Source of the DNA: CAJBLF01 sp041663325
Lineage (GTDB): Bacteria; Patescibacteriota; Gracilibacteria; Absconditabacterales; Absconditicoccaceae
Reading direction: 5' to 3'
Length of the DNA: 53,125 nt
Assembly: GCA_041663325.1 (NCBI GenBank)
Contig: JBAZRN010000007.1
Coordinates: 1 to 53,125, forward strand
Part shown: piece by piece, positions 26,036 to 37,185 of the stretch
Numbering within the stretch: position 1 is the stretch's first letter
Layout of the letters: the number at the start of each line of letters is the position of its first letter
Notes under the pieces: model-generated
Seen by the model: the letters and a program-made list of their open reading frames with translations, nothing else
Databases searched by the model: none
What the model was told of the DNA's origin: nothing
Made by a program: the position numbers and the translations under genes

Positions 26036-28903
26036 CTATTTCCTTATTTTTTGTTTTTGAAGTTGGTATTGGAGTTCTTCGATATCTTTTTTGAGTTTAT
26101 TCATTTCCTTTTTTTTATCTCTGATGACTTCTGGATTTGCGCCATTTGCTGAAAGTCAAGGAATAAGTGTTCTGATGCGTTGTAATTCTTGTTCTTTGGC
26201 ACGTATATTTTCACGAATATCTTCTTTACTATTTTCTTTTTTGTCGGTAGGAAGTATGCTTTTGTCTTGCGCTTTTATTCCTATGATGATGTTGATAATA
26301 CTTTCGGTATGATATTTGTTGAGTTCTTTTTCGTTTTCGAGGTAGTCTATCGCAGAGGTATTGATCAGTTTATATATTATTTTTTCTTGTTTTCTGAGGT
26401 ATTGTAAAAAATCTAAAGGAGCGAAAAAACAGATATCGACAAGTTCATGTTTTGCGTAATTTTCTTTTTGCTTCATCAAGATACATTTGTCTATGATATC
26501 CATAAAGAGTTGTACTTTATAGTTTTTGCTGACGGTTGTGCATTGTTCTTCTATTTTTTGCGCCAAAATTGGTCCATCGAGACCAAACAATTTTCGCATT
26601 TCTTGCGTTATAAAAGGAGCGAATGGATACAAGAGTTTAAGCAAGCTACCGAGACATCGCAAAGTTACTTTGCTACCATTTTCCGTATCCTGATGTTTTT
26701 GTATTTCTAGATATTTATCACAAAAATCATCTTTGATGATGGTGATTAGTTTACTCTGAATTTCACTGATATTGTTTTTATTAAATGCTTCTTCATATTC
26801 TTTCTGGAGTTCTGCTATCTTGTACATCATCCAAAGCTCAAATTCATCCAAGGTATTTTTCCTTTTGTCTATATAACTTGTTAACTGTCCAAAATCAGAG
26901 ATTTTTCTTGCTCATTTTTTTTCATAGAGATGCTGATTGACAAATCTAGATGCATTTCGAAGTTTATTGATAAATTGTTCGTGTTGGATGATGTCTATAT
27001 TTGGATTTACTGCGTATAATCTTGTACAATCTGTTCCAAAATTTTTGATCAGTTCTTTGAATGTTTGGATGTTTCTTTTATTTATATTTTGCTTTTGCTG
27101 GATATAACAGCTATCAAATAATAATTTTCCTTGTATTTTATATCCTATGATGAGAGTTTTGATACATTCAACAATCTTTTGTTCATTGATGTACACTATT
27201 TTTTTGGGAGTCTTTTTGTTATCTTCAAATGCTGCTATTATTTTGCTGAGAATAAGCGCATCTCCTATGGTCTCTTCTATTTTTTCCTTTTGTTGTATGA
27301 GTCCCTGATCATTTTTTACAAGCAGATCTATGTCAAAACTATAAAATCATTTTCTTTTGCTTGAGATTGCGATAGATTTTTCCAAAAACGTTGTCAAAAT
27401 TACAGAAAACTTTTCAAAGTGACTCATTCATTTTCCTTTAGCAGAACCTATCTCCTTTTCAGTGTATTCTATTATTTTTTTGAGCTCACTGATTTCTTTG
27501 CTATATCATCTTGGCAATGTTTCATTAAAAATCTCTAGATATGCTTCTAGTGTATTTTGCTCTCCTGTATGGCTTTTGCTTAAAAGTACATCAATACATT
27601 CTTCTATGCTAAAATGTTGTTTCAAACGTTGATCTACAATGAGATTGAAAATGATTAATGAAAGCACGGTATGTCTGTTTTTTGTCTTTTTGATGGGAAG
27701 ATTGAGTATTTCATTATCAGAGATAAAATAATTTTTGCCGCTTTCGCTTTTCCAAAAAGGCAGTGAATATCACTTAGAATCTTCTTTGGTTACTGGTCGA
27801 TATTCTATATTTTGAATTATGTCTGTTATATTTTCTTTATAATTTTCTGGGACTATAGTTAGCCTTTTTTCTTGTATCGCTCATTGTATCTGTAAAAGTT
27901 CTTTATCTATTTTCACAAAGAATTGATTGCAGAGGAGTGGTTGCGGTCTTTCTCATGTTTTTCTACTGATAGCTATTTCTGCCTCTACCATTGTTATTCA
28001 TTCGAGATTGTGGATATCATCTAGATTTTTTATGATATTTTTTATAAATTCGCTCGCATCTTTACCACAAAAATCACCTGATAATTTTGTAAAACATCAG
28101 TTTTTATCAATCGCAAATTTATCTCTATTGAGACCGTGTTTTTGCGCAATCATCAGCGATTGTTTATCATGCGCTGGGGTTATTCTCATAATTCCTGTGC
28201 CTTTGTTTGGATCTACGGATTCGTCGGTTATAATAGGAATTGCTTTATTGATTATCGGGATGATTACTTTGTTGTTGACCATTTTCTTATATCTTTTGTC
28301 GTCAGGATGCACGGCAAGCGCCACATCAGCAAAAATAGTCTCTGGCCAGATCGTTGGCACAATGATTGATATATTTTTTGTATCTACAAAATATCTGAGA
28401 TTATACTGTTTGATCTGCATTTTTTTGTATTGCAGTTCATCAGTGCCAAGTGTTTTTTGTTCTTTAACGCTTCGATAGTTGATGGAACAATCTTCGTAAA
28501 TACGTCATTCTTGGACCAATTCTACAAAAATGTTTCTTACGAAGTTTGTGTTCCTTTCTGAATATACTACATTGTCTGTATCAATGCCAAAAAATATTCC
28601 TGCTTTGGTCAGCATATTTTCATAGTTTTCTGTTTTTATATCTTTGCTTTCTGTGTCGAAAATTGGAACTAGGATGGTTTTGATTCATTTCATTGTCTGA
28701 TATGTCGCTATGATATCTTCTTTAATCAATTCTTCGAGAGCATTTATTGATGTGTCTTTGGATATTGTAATCGGTAGCTGGGTAATTACTGTTTCTCGTT
28801 TTGTTGTGTTTTTTTTTGTCGTGAAAAGTTTTTGGAAATAATTCTTTTTAAGAAATTCTGATTCTATGGAAAAATGATTATATTTTTTTTTAATTTCTGA
28901 CAT
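26036..28903 (-). CDS. Valyl-tRNA synthetase-like protein lacking HIGH and KMSKS motifs
   Basis: Seen: 955 residues, about ValS length, about eight TGA read as Gly. ValRS features remain: the editing domain (WPETIFADVALAVHPDD, GTGIMRITPAHD), the SRxTGERPQPLLCNQFFVK region, NIEY-W (Trp by CGA 27797-27799, the family's DWCISRQ position), the anticodon-binding NKLRNASRFV and a C-terminal coiled coil. But the HxGH motif is replaced by TSINA after QLPITISK, the GTDHAG segment is lost, and KMSKS is replaced (QKQNINKRN). The editing site's usual TTRPET is TIWPET. Known: intact ValRS charges tRNA-Val and edits misacylated Thr. Loss of both signature motifs makes aminoacylation very unlikely; an editing or regulatory role is inference. 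Confidence 0.85.
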
Positions 28904-29005
28904 AACCTTTTTATTAACTAAAAGTTAAAAGTGAAAAGTGAAAAACGATGGTATCTTTTTATTAATAAATAAATTCCGACACTTTTAGTTTTTCACTATT
29001 AGTTG

Positions 29006-30649
29006 CTAGTTACTCTTAGAGAGTCCATAGAGTTTGTAAATCGTATATCCCAAAAGACTTATTAAAATGATAAGCAAAATATTTTCTGTCGGACCTACTA
29101 CTATTTTTTTTACGCTATCTATTTTGAGTGTCGTACCGTCTTTACATATGCCTTCAATGAGATAGTAAGCATATACTTCTTTTTTTGAAGATGCATTGAA
29201 TGGATATTCAAACATAGTGCCTGTTGTCTCTCCTATTTTTTGCATGCTTGTGATTTCGCTGGTTTCAAAATCTGATCTGTAGATAATATATTTTTCTATA
29301 TTATTGACTCCACTCCGCATAAGATAATATTTTTCACCGATTTGTCATGTAGTTACAATGATGCCGACTACCGTGCAACTGATATCTTCTCCTACTTTTG
29401 CTTGAGTAATCTCTGATGGTGTACCAGTAGGATTGCCTGAGCTGTCGAGCGGAGTAATCTGAAAGTAATAAGTATCACCGATGTTGAGATTTTCTATAAT
29501 GATTTCATTTGTTTGTACCGTAGTAGAAAGATCAAGATTGTTTTGGCTTGTTCCGTATTGGATTTCGTATTGTGGCGCAGTGCCTATAGTTTCTCGCGTT
29601 ACATTGAGTTTGCTTTTGTCGATGCTATCAGAATAAAGTCTGATTTTACCTACGGCGTTACCTGCTTCTACAACAAGTGTTGCTACACCTGTATAGCTTT
29701 TTGTCTGTCCTAAAACGATAAGATCTACTCCTACTTGAAGAGTCCCCTCTGTATCTATAAGTACTTCTTTGGTGAATACTCAAGCGCTTTTTTTGTCCAT
29801 GGGGATTGATTTTCCATCGCTTAATTTCAACTGAGCAGAGGTCACGCTATCACTGCTGGCGACTGTAAATGTCGCTTTTTGTCATTGTTTTATTTTTCCT
29901 GTTGGTTGTATTTTTATACTAGTAAATACACCGTCATTGATGGGTTGATAAGCGAAGGAAATGGTTTCGGATTCACCGATTATTTCGTTGTTTGCGTTCA
30001 GAATCTTTATTTGAAGAATATTATCTCACTGAGTTATTCCGCTTACATATGCGTTTATATCTCCATTGCTATTGGTCATGCCTTGGGAAATACTGTTGTT
30101 ATTGATGTAAACTTCAAATGGCGCATTGGGTAATGTCGGCGCACTTGCCATTATATTAGCGATGTTGTTTTTTTCTATTCCACCAGCAATAGGCGACATG
30201 ATCGAGATAGTCTCTCCTGCATTTGTATTTTCAGCTGTCCCTACAATGACAGTTTTTTCTCCTATGATAGTATCGTTGATGATATCTGATACCTTGATGG
30301 TAAATGTTCACGCTTTTTTGATGGAGAGTCATTTGGAAAATAGTTTTACTCCCTGATCTTGCGGGAGGAAGGTATAAAGTCCATCACTTGGAACCGTATA
30401 ATCGGCGGTATCGACAATACCTCCAATCTCTATAAAAACATCTCCCTGATAATCTTTGATGATATCTCAATTGGCTTTGACTGCTTTGATGGTGAGATCT
30501 ACCGCTTCATTTACATTGAAGGAACTTGGCACTACTTCAACAATAAATGCGTCAGGATCAGCTGCATAGGTATGATTGAGCAAAAATCCTGCTCCGAGCA
30601 TTCCGATACCCAATATACTTGCTATAAGAGTTTTACGTGAAAATTTCAT
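29006..30649 (-). CDS. Surface protein with Ig-like and fibronectin type III-like domains
   Basis: Seen: 547 residues. A signal peptide (about 1-29, ending TYAADP), then several beta-sandwich repeats (ENTNAGETISIMSP, TSIKIQPTGKIKQGQKAT, GAGK-type loops), a fibronectin-like stretch near 360-430 (NIGDTYYFQITPLDSSGNPTG) and a C-terminal transmembrane helix (about 517-537) followed by a short basic tail. About ten TGA codons are Gly. Known: such modular proteins mediate adhesion or build surface layers. The 26-base gap to the preceding gene suggests co-transcription. Attachment role is inference. Confidence 0.8.
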
Positions 30650-30675
30650 TGTATGGTGATGAAAGATAAAGTGCC

Positions 30676-31194
30676 TTATTTGGTGTGTGAAGTTATCTCG
30701 TTGAGTGATCAGATAGAAAGATTTTTTTGATTGCCATCGTTAAGTTTTGCTACTGCTTCGCTCAGTAATATATCTCTTATCTCTCCTGTAAATGGCAACA
30801 ATATTATACTCTGACTTTTGTCGACGTTTTTGCTTGGAATTGATTGGATGAATAGCGTATTTGTGTCTGGTTTGTTCCATGTTCGTGTTCCTTGTCCGCT
30901 GATATTTTGCGGATCTATACTGATGGTGTCTTTGTCGAAACTTATGGTAAAGTCTATGCTTTTGGGTGTTTCTCATTTTTCTGCTATAAAGATATCTACA
31001 TATCCGCTATTGGTTTTGTATGCTATATCTCGTCATTTTTCTGTGATAAAGTTTTGTTCTTGGAGAGAAAGTATGCTTGCGGTAAAGAGGTTGGGATTAT
31101 TGACTACGTAAAAAATTCCTGAAGCAAGAATAGCTGCTCCAAGCAGTGTCATACTGTTTTTTCTCATCATCAAGAATATTTTTTTTATGATCAT
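30676..31194 (-). CDS. Secreted or membrane-anchored protein, cohesin-like beta region possible
   Basis: Seen: 172 residues from ATG 31194 (later in-frame ATGs would shorten the N-terminus). A hydrophobic signal or anchor lies at about 16-33, followed by a beta-rich region (YVDIFIAEKGETPKSIDFT, ISIDPQNISG) ending SEAVAKLNDG. Three TGA codons are Gly; a CGA next to TGG (GT-W-TWNK) is read as Trp. The IDFTISFDKDTISIDP pattern is reminiscent of cohesin-like folds, but this is weak. It precedes the Ig/FN3 protein by 26 bases, probably one operon. Confidence 0.7.
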
Positions 31195-31370
31195 TATTTG
31201 TTTGAATACAATAAAATTTCTAGTTATTTTACTACTAGTAAAATTAGTATGTTTTTAAGGGTGAAAATCAACTCTATTTAGCATAAAGCCTAAAGCCTGC
31301 CTATCGGACAGGTAAACTTGAAGCTGAAAGCTAATCATGCTATTCTTTCTTAGTGTTAGTTATATATATT

Positions 31371-32765
31371 TTATAATTCCACTTGGTCTTTTATGCTTGG
31401 AATTTCACATGTGAAACTTATTTCTTCAAGTTTAGATCTCAGTGATGTTTGTGCTGTCCCTTCTCCATGGACGATGAATGTTTTAATTGGCGCTTTCGTA
31501 AATCCTTTTGCTCGTCTCATAAGTTGGTCAGCATCTGCATGTCCGGAGAATCCGTTTATTTTTTCTATTTCTGCGTTTACGGCGATTGTTTCTCCCATCA
31601 GTCGCACTTTTTTTTCTCATTCTAAAATATATCTTCCTAGTGTTCCGTCTGCTTGATATCCTACGAATAGCAAGGTATTTTTGGAGTTTGAAAGTCCATG
31701 CTTGAGGTGATGAGTAATTCTACCTGCAGTACACATACCGTTTCCCGCGATAATGATACAAGGGTCGTTATAAGTATTTAGTTTCATTGAATCTTCGATA
31801 CTTTCTGTACATTGCAACTGTGGGAACTCAAATGCGTTAGGATATTTATGCAATGCTTCTTCATCAAAAACTTCTGTGTGCTGTTTGAATATTTCCGTTG
31901 CTTTGATAGATAATGGACTATCCAAAAATATCTTTTCATCAGGAAAATTTCATTCCTTGATGATGATATTAAAAAAATAGAGGAGTTCTTGGGTTCTTTC
32001 TACAGAAAATGACGGAATTAATAATTTTCATCATTTCTCAAAAGTTTCTGAAACATATTTTATTAACAATTCTTTTTTGCCTGCAGTATCTTCATGTTTT
32101 CTATCTCCATAAGTGGATTCCATAAATAAATAATCTGCCTCTTGGATCAAGGTTGGATCTTGAATTATAGGCGTATTTCGTTGTCCTATATCTCCTGAAA
32201 ATACGAGTTTTTTTGTTGCAGTTCATTCTGTCACGAAAAGTTCTATGCTCGCAGATCCCATGATATGTCCGGCGTCTTGAAATATTGCCTGGATATTTTC
32301 ATTCAGTTTAAATATTTTGGTATATTCAATTGGGCTAAATAATGGTGTACATCCTTTAGCGTCATCCAGTGTATACATAGGAAATCTAGGTGGCAGATGT
32401 TGCTGTTTTCTTCTTTTGTTTTCTTGTTCGATATTTTTTTCTTGGATATTTGCACTGTCTTCTAGCATAATTTCAGTGAGATCTATGGTTGCGGAAGTCG
32501 CATATATTTTGCCTGTGAATCATTGTTTATGAAGTTTTGGAATCAGTCCGCAGTGATCGATATGCGCATGGGTAAGCAGAACAAATTCAATTTCTTTTGG
32601 GTCAAAGAGAAATGGCTCGTAGTTGAGTCTCATTACGTCTTTGGGTCATTGAAACATTCCGCAGTCTACGAGAAATTTTGTTGTTCATGTCCCGCTCTGC
32701 TTCACCTCGATATAATAGCATGATCCGGTAACGATTTTTGCTGCTCAACAGAAGGTAAGTTTCAT
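31371..32765 (-). CDS. MBL-fold/beta-CASP RNA nuclease (RNase J/CPSF-like)
   Basis: Seen: 464 residues. The MBL motif LTHAHIDHCG near 60, QDAGHIMGS and FSGDIG near 180-210, FMESTYGD, then beta-CASP elements (SVERTQELL, NGMCTAGRITHHL), and the C-terminal INGFSGHADADQL with HGE. CGA at 31512-31514 gives LMR-W-AKGF, where the family has Trp (LLxW). Nine or so TGA codons are Gly. Known: this family acts on RNA as endo- or 5'-exonuclease with two zinc ions. It is the likely mRNA-decay nuclease of this organism (inference). Confidence 0.9.
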
Positions 32766-32865
32766 GATTTTGTTTATGGTATAAAATTCACGTAAGTATA
32801 TTACTCAGATTGTTATCTTTTACAATATCATTGTCTATTTAAAAATTTTTAAACGCTTCGTAGGG

Positions 32866-33011
32866 CATGTTTTTTAAACGCTTCGCTAGACTTACTTTTG
32901 GCATTGCCCCAAAAGTAAGCAAAAGGTCTAGCCAGATGCAAAACTCAGTATGAATATTTCAAATACACATGACCTACCAACTCACCTCAAACCCCCGGTG
33001 AATTACCGGGG
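32866..33011. repeat. Long inverted repeat element A and GC-rich hairpin in a 365-base gap
   Basis: The region 32766-33130 has no convincing gene. It holds TTAAACGCTTCG (twice) followed by CTTACTTTTGG and its complement CCAAAAGTAAG with outer GCTAGAC/GTCTAGC arms (32885-32932), a stem of about 18 pairs. A second hairpin, CCCCGGT-gaatt-ACCGGGG, lies at 32993-33011. A related long inverted repeat is at 40208-40281. Confidence 0.7.
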
Positions 33012-33130
33012 TCCCCATTTCGGTTCGTTCTAGTTAGCTGTTTCATCTACGATCAGATTACTATCTCGTGGCGTGCATCTGGCGAATGTTATAAAGCAAA
33101 AATTATTATCTAAATTTGTACCATGATATA

Positions 33131-33511
33131 TTATATTTTGAATGTGAAATTGAGCTTGATAGTTTTGTCGTGGAGTGGAATCGTGAATTCCATCCAGAAT
33201 CATCCATTTGTTTTGCATCGTTCAATGAGGTTTTTGTTCAAAAATGGTTCATCAAATACTTCCAAAGGCAGGACAAATCTTGGATTGAAAAACATTATTT
33301 TTGCTTTGTTGGAGTTTTCTATAAAGATGAGTACTTGACAGGGAATTGTACGTGGTAAGGTCTCTTCCATTACATAGCTAATTAGTTTTTTCTTTTTAAG
33401 CTCTGCGATATCTTCGTGACTGAGATCGAAATTTTCGCAGGAAAAAATTATTTTTTCTGAGATTTTTGACGATTCTGCATCGAATTGTGCGTTGAGCTGC
33501 ATGGAATCCAA
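33131..33511 (-). CDS. Hypothetical protein (PilZ-like size, unknown)
   Basis: Seen: 126 residues. One TGA (Gly) near the C-terminus extends it to FTIPLHDKTIKLNFTF. A beta-rich composition (KISEKIIFSCENFDLS, PCQVLIFIENSNKAK, FTIPLHDKTIKL) of this length is reminiscent of PilZ-type beta barrels, but the RxxxR motif is not seen. No membrane helix. It is 18 bases downstream of the metallophosphoesterase gene, probably the last gene of that operon. Confidence 0.65.
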
Positions 33512-33529
33512 GAAGGATAAAAGTAATCT

Positions 33530-34837
33530 TTAATAGTGTAGATACTCCTCAGCCATCTCAGTAATCACATCATTTTCAAAATTATATAATCTGACAAAGG
33601 TCTGAGATGAGGGATTGGTATCTTGTGGTGTGATGACAATAAATGTCCTTCCTGAGCCTAATGGATTGTGATCTATCCATGTCCCATCGTTTGCGTATAT
33701 TGATTTTTCTCCACTAGTGTTTTGTGAGGTAATGATCTTTGGTTGGTGCGAATGACCAAAGACGATAATTCTTTTGTCAGAAGCTGGATTCAAAAAATAT
33801 TGATTTTTTGCTTCATCATCTAATGCTCTTCCATTACCTGCATTGGTTATTGCCTGCATAACGGGCGTGTGTATTGCGACATTATTGAGCAGTTGTCTCT
33901 GGTCCCAGGTGTCTTGTATGCCACTATAGAGCTTCATACTGATTGTTCCATCAGAAATTGTTTGATAGGGAAGGATGTCATTTATAGCATAATTACCTGT
34001 GAATCCATCAAGGTTTGTTACAATAATTTTCTCATCAAATTTGTTTGCAATCGGATAGGTATTGAGTGCTCTATTCCATATATTCCAATAGAGAAATGCT
34101 ACTTTTTGATTTGTATCTCATGATATATTCTGTGTTATATTTGGTGGTATATCTCCTGTGGTTATTGGGTTTTGTATCACGTGAAGTACAGCAATTCTCG
34201 TGTAAAAATATCCAGGAGGTAAGATGGTTCCTGGAGCAATATCTTGGTTGGAGATTGGATCTGGTGCACAGAAAAAATCGTAGCGATGTCAGTGTTCGAT
34301 AGCTGTTTTTGGATAGTCGGTTGGTATATATGTCCCTAATCATTGCTGTTTATCTCTTGCTTGATGAATCCCTGGAAGTATGCTATCAATATTTTTTTCG
34401 GTGATCGTCAAATCATGATTTCCAGGAATATAGGTAACGATAATTTTTTTATCTTGTATAACAGCATTTAGTATATTAATTACTCCACTGTTGGTAGCTG
34501 CGATGCGTTGCATAAAGTCAGCTTGATCTTTGCCTTGATAGGTATCTACATTTGCTGGTACAAACCACTCATCAAAGATATCTCCATTGAGCACAAGTTC
34601 TTTTACATTGGGAGATGCTTCTATTTGTTGTAATATGTTTTGCAGGGGAATAAGATTTGCTTTGATCTCGGCATAGCTACTGTTAGCACCCAGATGAATA
34701 TCACTCATGACCACCAGCATATTTCTTTCGTGTCCACCATTACTAAAAGGATGTATTGTAGTGAAATTACATCATGAAAGTAAAATCAAGAAAGATGCTA
34801 TTGCACATCCTCATACCATTTTCGTGAAATTTTTCAT
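33530..34837 (-). CDS. Calcineurin-like metallophosphoesterase lipoprotein
   Basis: Seen: 435 residues. The signal peptide ends in the lipobox LLSGC (Cys about 23) with the Gly given by TGA. The metal-binding motifs are in order: SDIHLG near 45, NGDIFDEW near 88, PGNHDLT near 135 and FGHSHQP near 360. Known: two-metal phosphoesterases cleaving phosphomonoesters or diesters; lipoprotein members act outside the membrane. Start ATG 34837 gives a normal lipoprotein signal; an internal ATG just before SDIHLG would lose it. First or middle gene of a four-gene run with 34926 and 35233 upstream. Confidence 0.88.
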
Positions 34838-34925
34838 AGGAGTATTTATGGGGGTAAAAGTGATACATTGTAGGTTTTGGATGATTCATTATCAAATACG
34901 GTATTGAGTTGTGTGGCATAAATTT

Positions 34926-35204
34926 TTACATTCCCAAATATTTCAGCGCTCCGTAAACAAGAAAAACTGGTCGAACGAGTGCTTTCAAAAGTCCGAGTAC
35001 TCCTATCCGAAATGTTGTTGCCGTTCAAATGAAGTAGATTGCAGCTCCGATAAGTCCGAAAAAGTAGAGTGCTCATGCAGATCATCATTTTTTGTAGATT
35101 CTTTTGTGGCTGCATTCAGTCATTATTGCTTCCGGTACTTTTGCACTGAATTTTGCAGTGATGTTTGCTGTCTTTTTCTTCGCTGATGTTCTTTTAGTTG
35201 GCAT
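34926..35204 (-). CDS. Small conserved two-helix membrane protein of CPR type
   Basis: Seen: 92 residues. A basic N-terminus (MPTKRTSAKKK) is followed by two hydrophobic helices joined by ATTF-W-IGVLGLLKALV-W-PVF. The first Trp is CGG, the second CGA; the pattern F-W-xGVLG...V-W-PxFLVY is familiar from small membrane proteins of CPR bacteria (recalled, not searched). Four TGA codons give Gly. It precedes the metallophosphoesterase gene by 88 bases. Function unknown. Confidence 0.72.
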
Positions 35205-35232
35205 GATATATGTATAAAAAAATAAAATACTT

Positions 35233-35496
35233 TTAATGACTCTTTTCACTTCCTATCCGTATATATAACAAAAATGCTGGAATTATGTAGGGAAAAATTC
35301 CATAAAAAGTATCACTAACTGAATGGGATCTGCTATCTATGAAAAGAAAAATATGGATACAGAAGACGATAAAAATTATGAAGATACTTCGTCATTGCCA
35401 TGATATCGGAATATAGATCCGACCTAGTTTTTTGAGTCGTGGAGTTTTCATGTATTTGAGTGTTTTTTGTTCTTCGTTTCCGGTGAGGTATCTCAT
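35233..35496 (-). CDS. Small membrane protein
   Basis: Seen: 87 residues. A polar N-terminus with several CGA/CGG codons read as Trp (TP-W-LKKLG-W-IYIP, QG-W-SIF), then two hydrophobic helices (FIIFIVFCIHIFLFI and GIFPYIIPAFLLYI). One TGA gives Gly before SIF. No family recognised. It is 28 bases upstream of the next small membrane-protein gene. Confidence 0.65.
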
Positions 35497-35633
35497 AATG
35501 AATATTTATACTATAAAAAACCTATGTACATATATACTTAGATTGATTTCTTTTACAATAATATTTTTTTCGTTATGAACATTTGTTCGTGTTTATTGAT
35601 CTTAGTATTTAAAGAGAGAGATTCTTTTCTACA

Positions 35634-36050
35634 TTAAAAAAGCCCGGAAACCGGGCTAATAGATGGTTTAATTCATTTCATTTCTACTATTTCTTTGATT
35701 GCCTTATCGACCGGATGAGAAGTGGAAATCATTCCGATATTATAACAACATCTGCCATATGGAGCACATACTGTTTCATGCAATTCACGTCGATTAGTTA
35801 TTAGGACAATCTTTTGCGAATAAAATTCGCTGATGGTATTGTAAAATCTTTCAGTGGATATTCTATCGCTAAATCTGGCTGAATGGAAGGGAGAAATAGC
35901 ATCTTGTAAGATAATTATATCATAGATGTTTTTTGCCAATTTCTCTTTTGCTTCTTCCATGTTTGTGATATAATCAGCACTAACATTTAACGAATTCAAG
36001 ATATTAACAAATTCTGTTGTAAAGTCTGCAATTATTAGGGCCTTTTTCAT
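35634..36050 (-). CDS. Response-regulator receiver-like protein
   Basis: Seen: 138 residues when the TGA at 35673-35675 is Gly, stopping at TAA 35634-35636. The fold looks like a receiver domain: KKALIIADF, NIYDIIILQDAISPF with an Asp at the phospho-acceptor position, IVLITNR, and a C-terminal KAIKEIVEMK helix. The first acidic pair and the conserved Lys are not clear, so it may be degenerate. The last codons lie in the terminator hairpin. No kinase gene is next to it. Confidence 0.65.
35636..35657 (-). terminator. Terminator of the receiver-like gene
   Basis: AGCCCGG-ttt-CCGGGCT hairpin followed on the minus strand by six T. With TGA read as Gly the stop TAA lies in the U-run, so the hairpin is partly coding. 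Confidence 0.85.
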
Positions 36051-36147
36051 ATTTTTTCCTCCTTTTATTTTAGGTAATGTTTTTGTTTTCTAAAATTATT
36101 TATATACTTTTATATTATAAAGTCAAGTCTATTTATCTAATTCTTTG

Positions 36148-37185
36148 CTATCTCACAAATAAATACTTCGCCTTATTCGCATTATGCTCTTCTAGTGTAC
36201 TTCCGTAATGGATGTTCCCCTGCATATCATGCAGATAATATAAGTAATCAGAACTTTGTGGATGCAATACTGCGTTGATACTTTTTCGTGTCGGATTGGA
36301 GATTGGTGTCGGTGGTAATCAGCGAACTTGTCTAGTGTTGTAAACGTTATTTTTGTCACTGACATTTCTTGCGATGACTGCTGGAGTGCATGAGGCATAT
36401 GAATTTTTGAGTCCATAACATAAGGTGATATCTGCGTCGATCTTCATTCAGATTTCTAATCTTTTGAAAAATATTCCTGCAACGGTTGCTTTGTTATCAT
36501 TGTTTTTTTCCTCTTTTTCTAGTATGCTTGCAAGAATTATGGTTTTATAAAAATCTGTCGGATTGCTCACTTTGCTTCGTACTCTTGTATTGAACGTCTG
36601 TAATTGTTTGCTTACTAATTGTGGAATCAATGGTTTGTTTTTGTCTACATTGTATGTATCAGGATACAAAAAACCTTCAAGGGTTTTTAATTTTCAATTT
36701 TCAATTTTCAATTTTCAATTATCTAAAAATGGATAATTCTGCTGATTTTCTGCTATGGTGATAGGATTGGTTGTGAAGGCTACATATTCGCCGGGTTGGA
36801 TATATCATTTTCTCGCTAATGCTTCATCGATATCGTAGACGGATCGTCCTTCCAAAATTGTGAGACGAAGATAATCTTTTTCTGATCCTTTTAATATCTG
36901 TTGGATTAATTCTGACTTGGTATAATTTCCACTGAAGGTATAACTCCCTGCTTCGAGTTTGGAAAATGAAATATCTTTGTGAGAGAAGAGATATAATTTT
37001 ATGCGAAATTTTTCTATAGTGCCAAGCTGATTGAAAATTTTAGAGACATTTTCTCCTTGCTCTATTGTTATTTTTGTGTTGAGGGTGATTCTTTTCGTGA
37101 AAAGATAGATGAGAAGAATAAGCACTATAAGTAATATTCGTCTTCAGATTTTAATTTTTTTCTTTGTGGGGTTCATATTCTTCAT
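36148..37185 (-). CDS. mltG: Endolytic murein transglycosylase MltG (YceG-like)
   Basis: Seen: 345 residues. An N-terminal transmembrane helix (about 16-30), then the LysM-like and YceG domains: ILEG-W-SVYDI (CGA 36844-36846, matching the family's PEGWT), LEGFLYPDTY, the catalytic-region ILASILEKE, VAGIFFKRLEIGMKI, GLPPTPISNP and the C-terminal HNANKAKYL. A Lys/Asn/Gly-rich insert near 155-170 comes from an A-rich repeat (36686-36725). Nine TGA codons are Gly. Known: cleaves nascent glycan strands, setting their length. Its ATG overlaps the stop of a short upstream frame as TAATG. Confidence 0.92.

Noticed and set aside
26036..28903. Normal ValS
   Set aside because: HIGH and KMSKS motifs and the GTDHAG segment are absent although neighbouring conserved blocks align, so it cannot be called an active synthetase.
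33030..33218. Minus-strand frame downstream of the metallophosphoesterase operon
   Set aside because: It overlaps the better-supported 33131-33511 gene in another frame and covers the repeat-rich gap; no homology.
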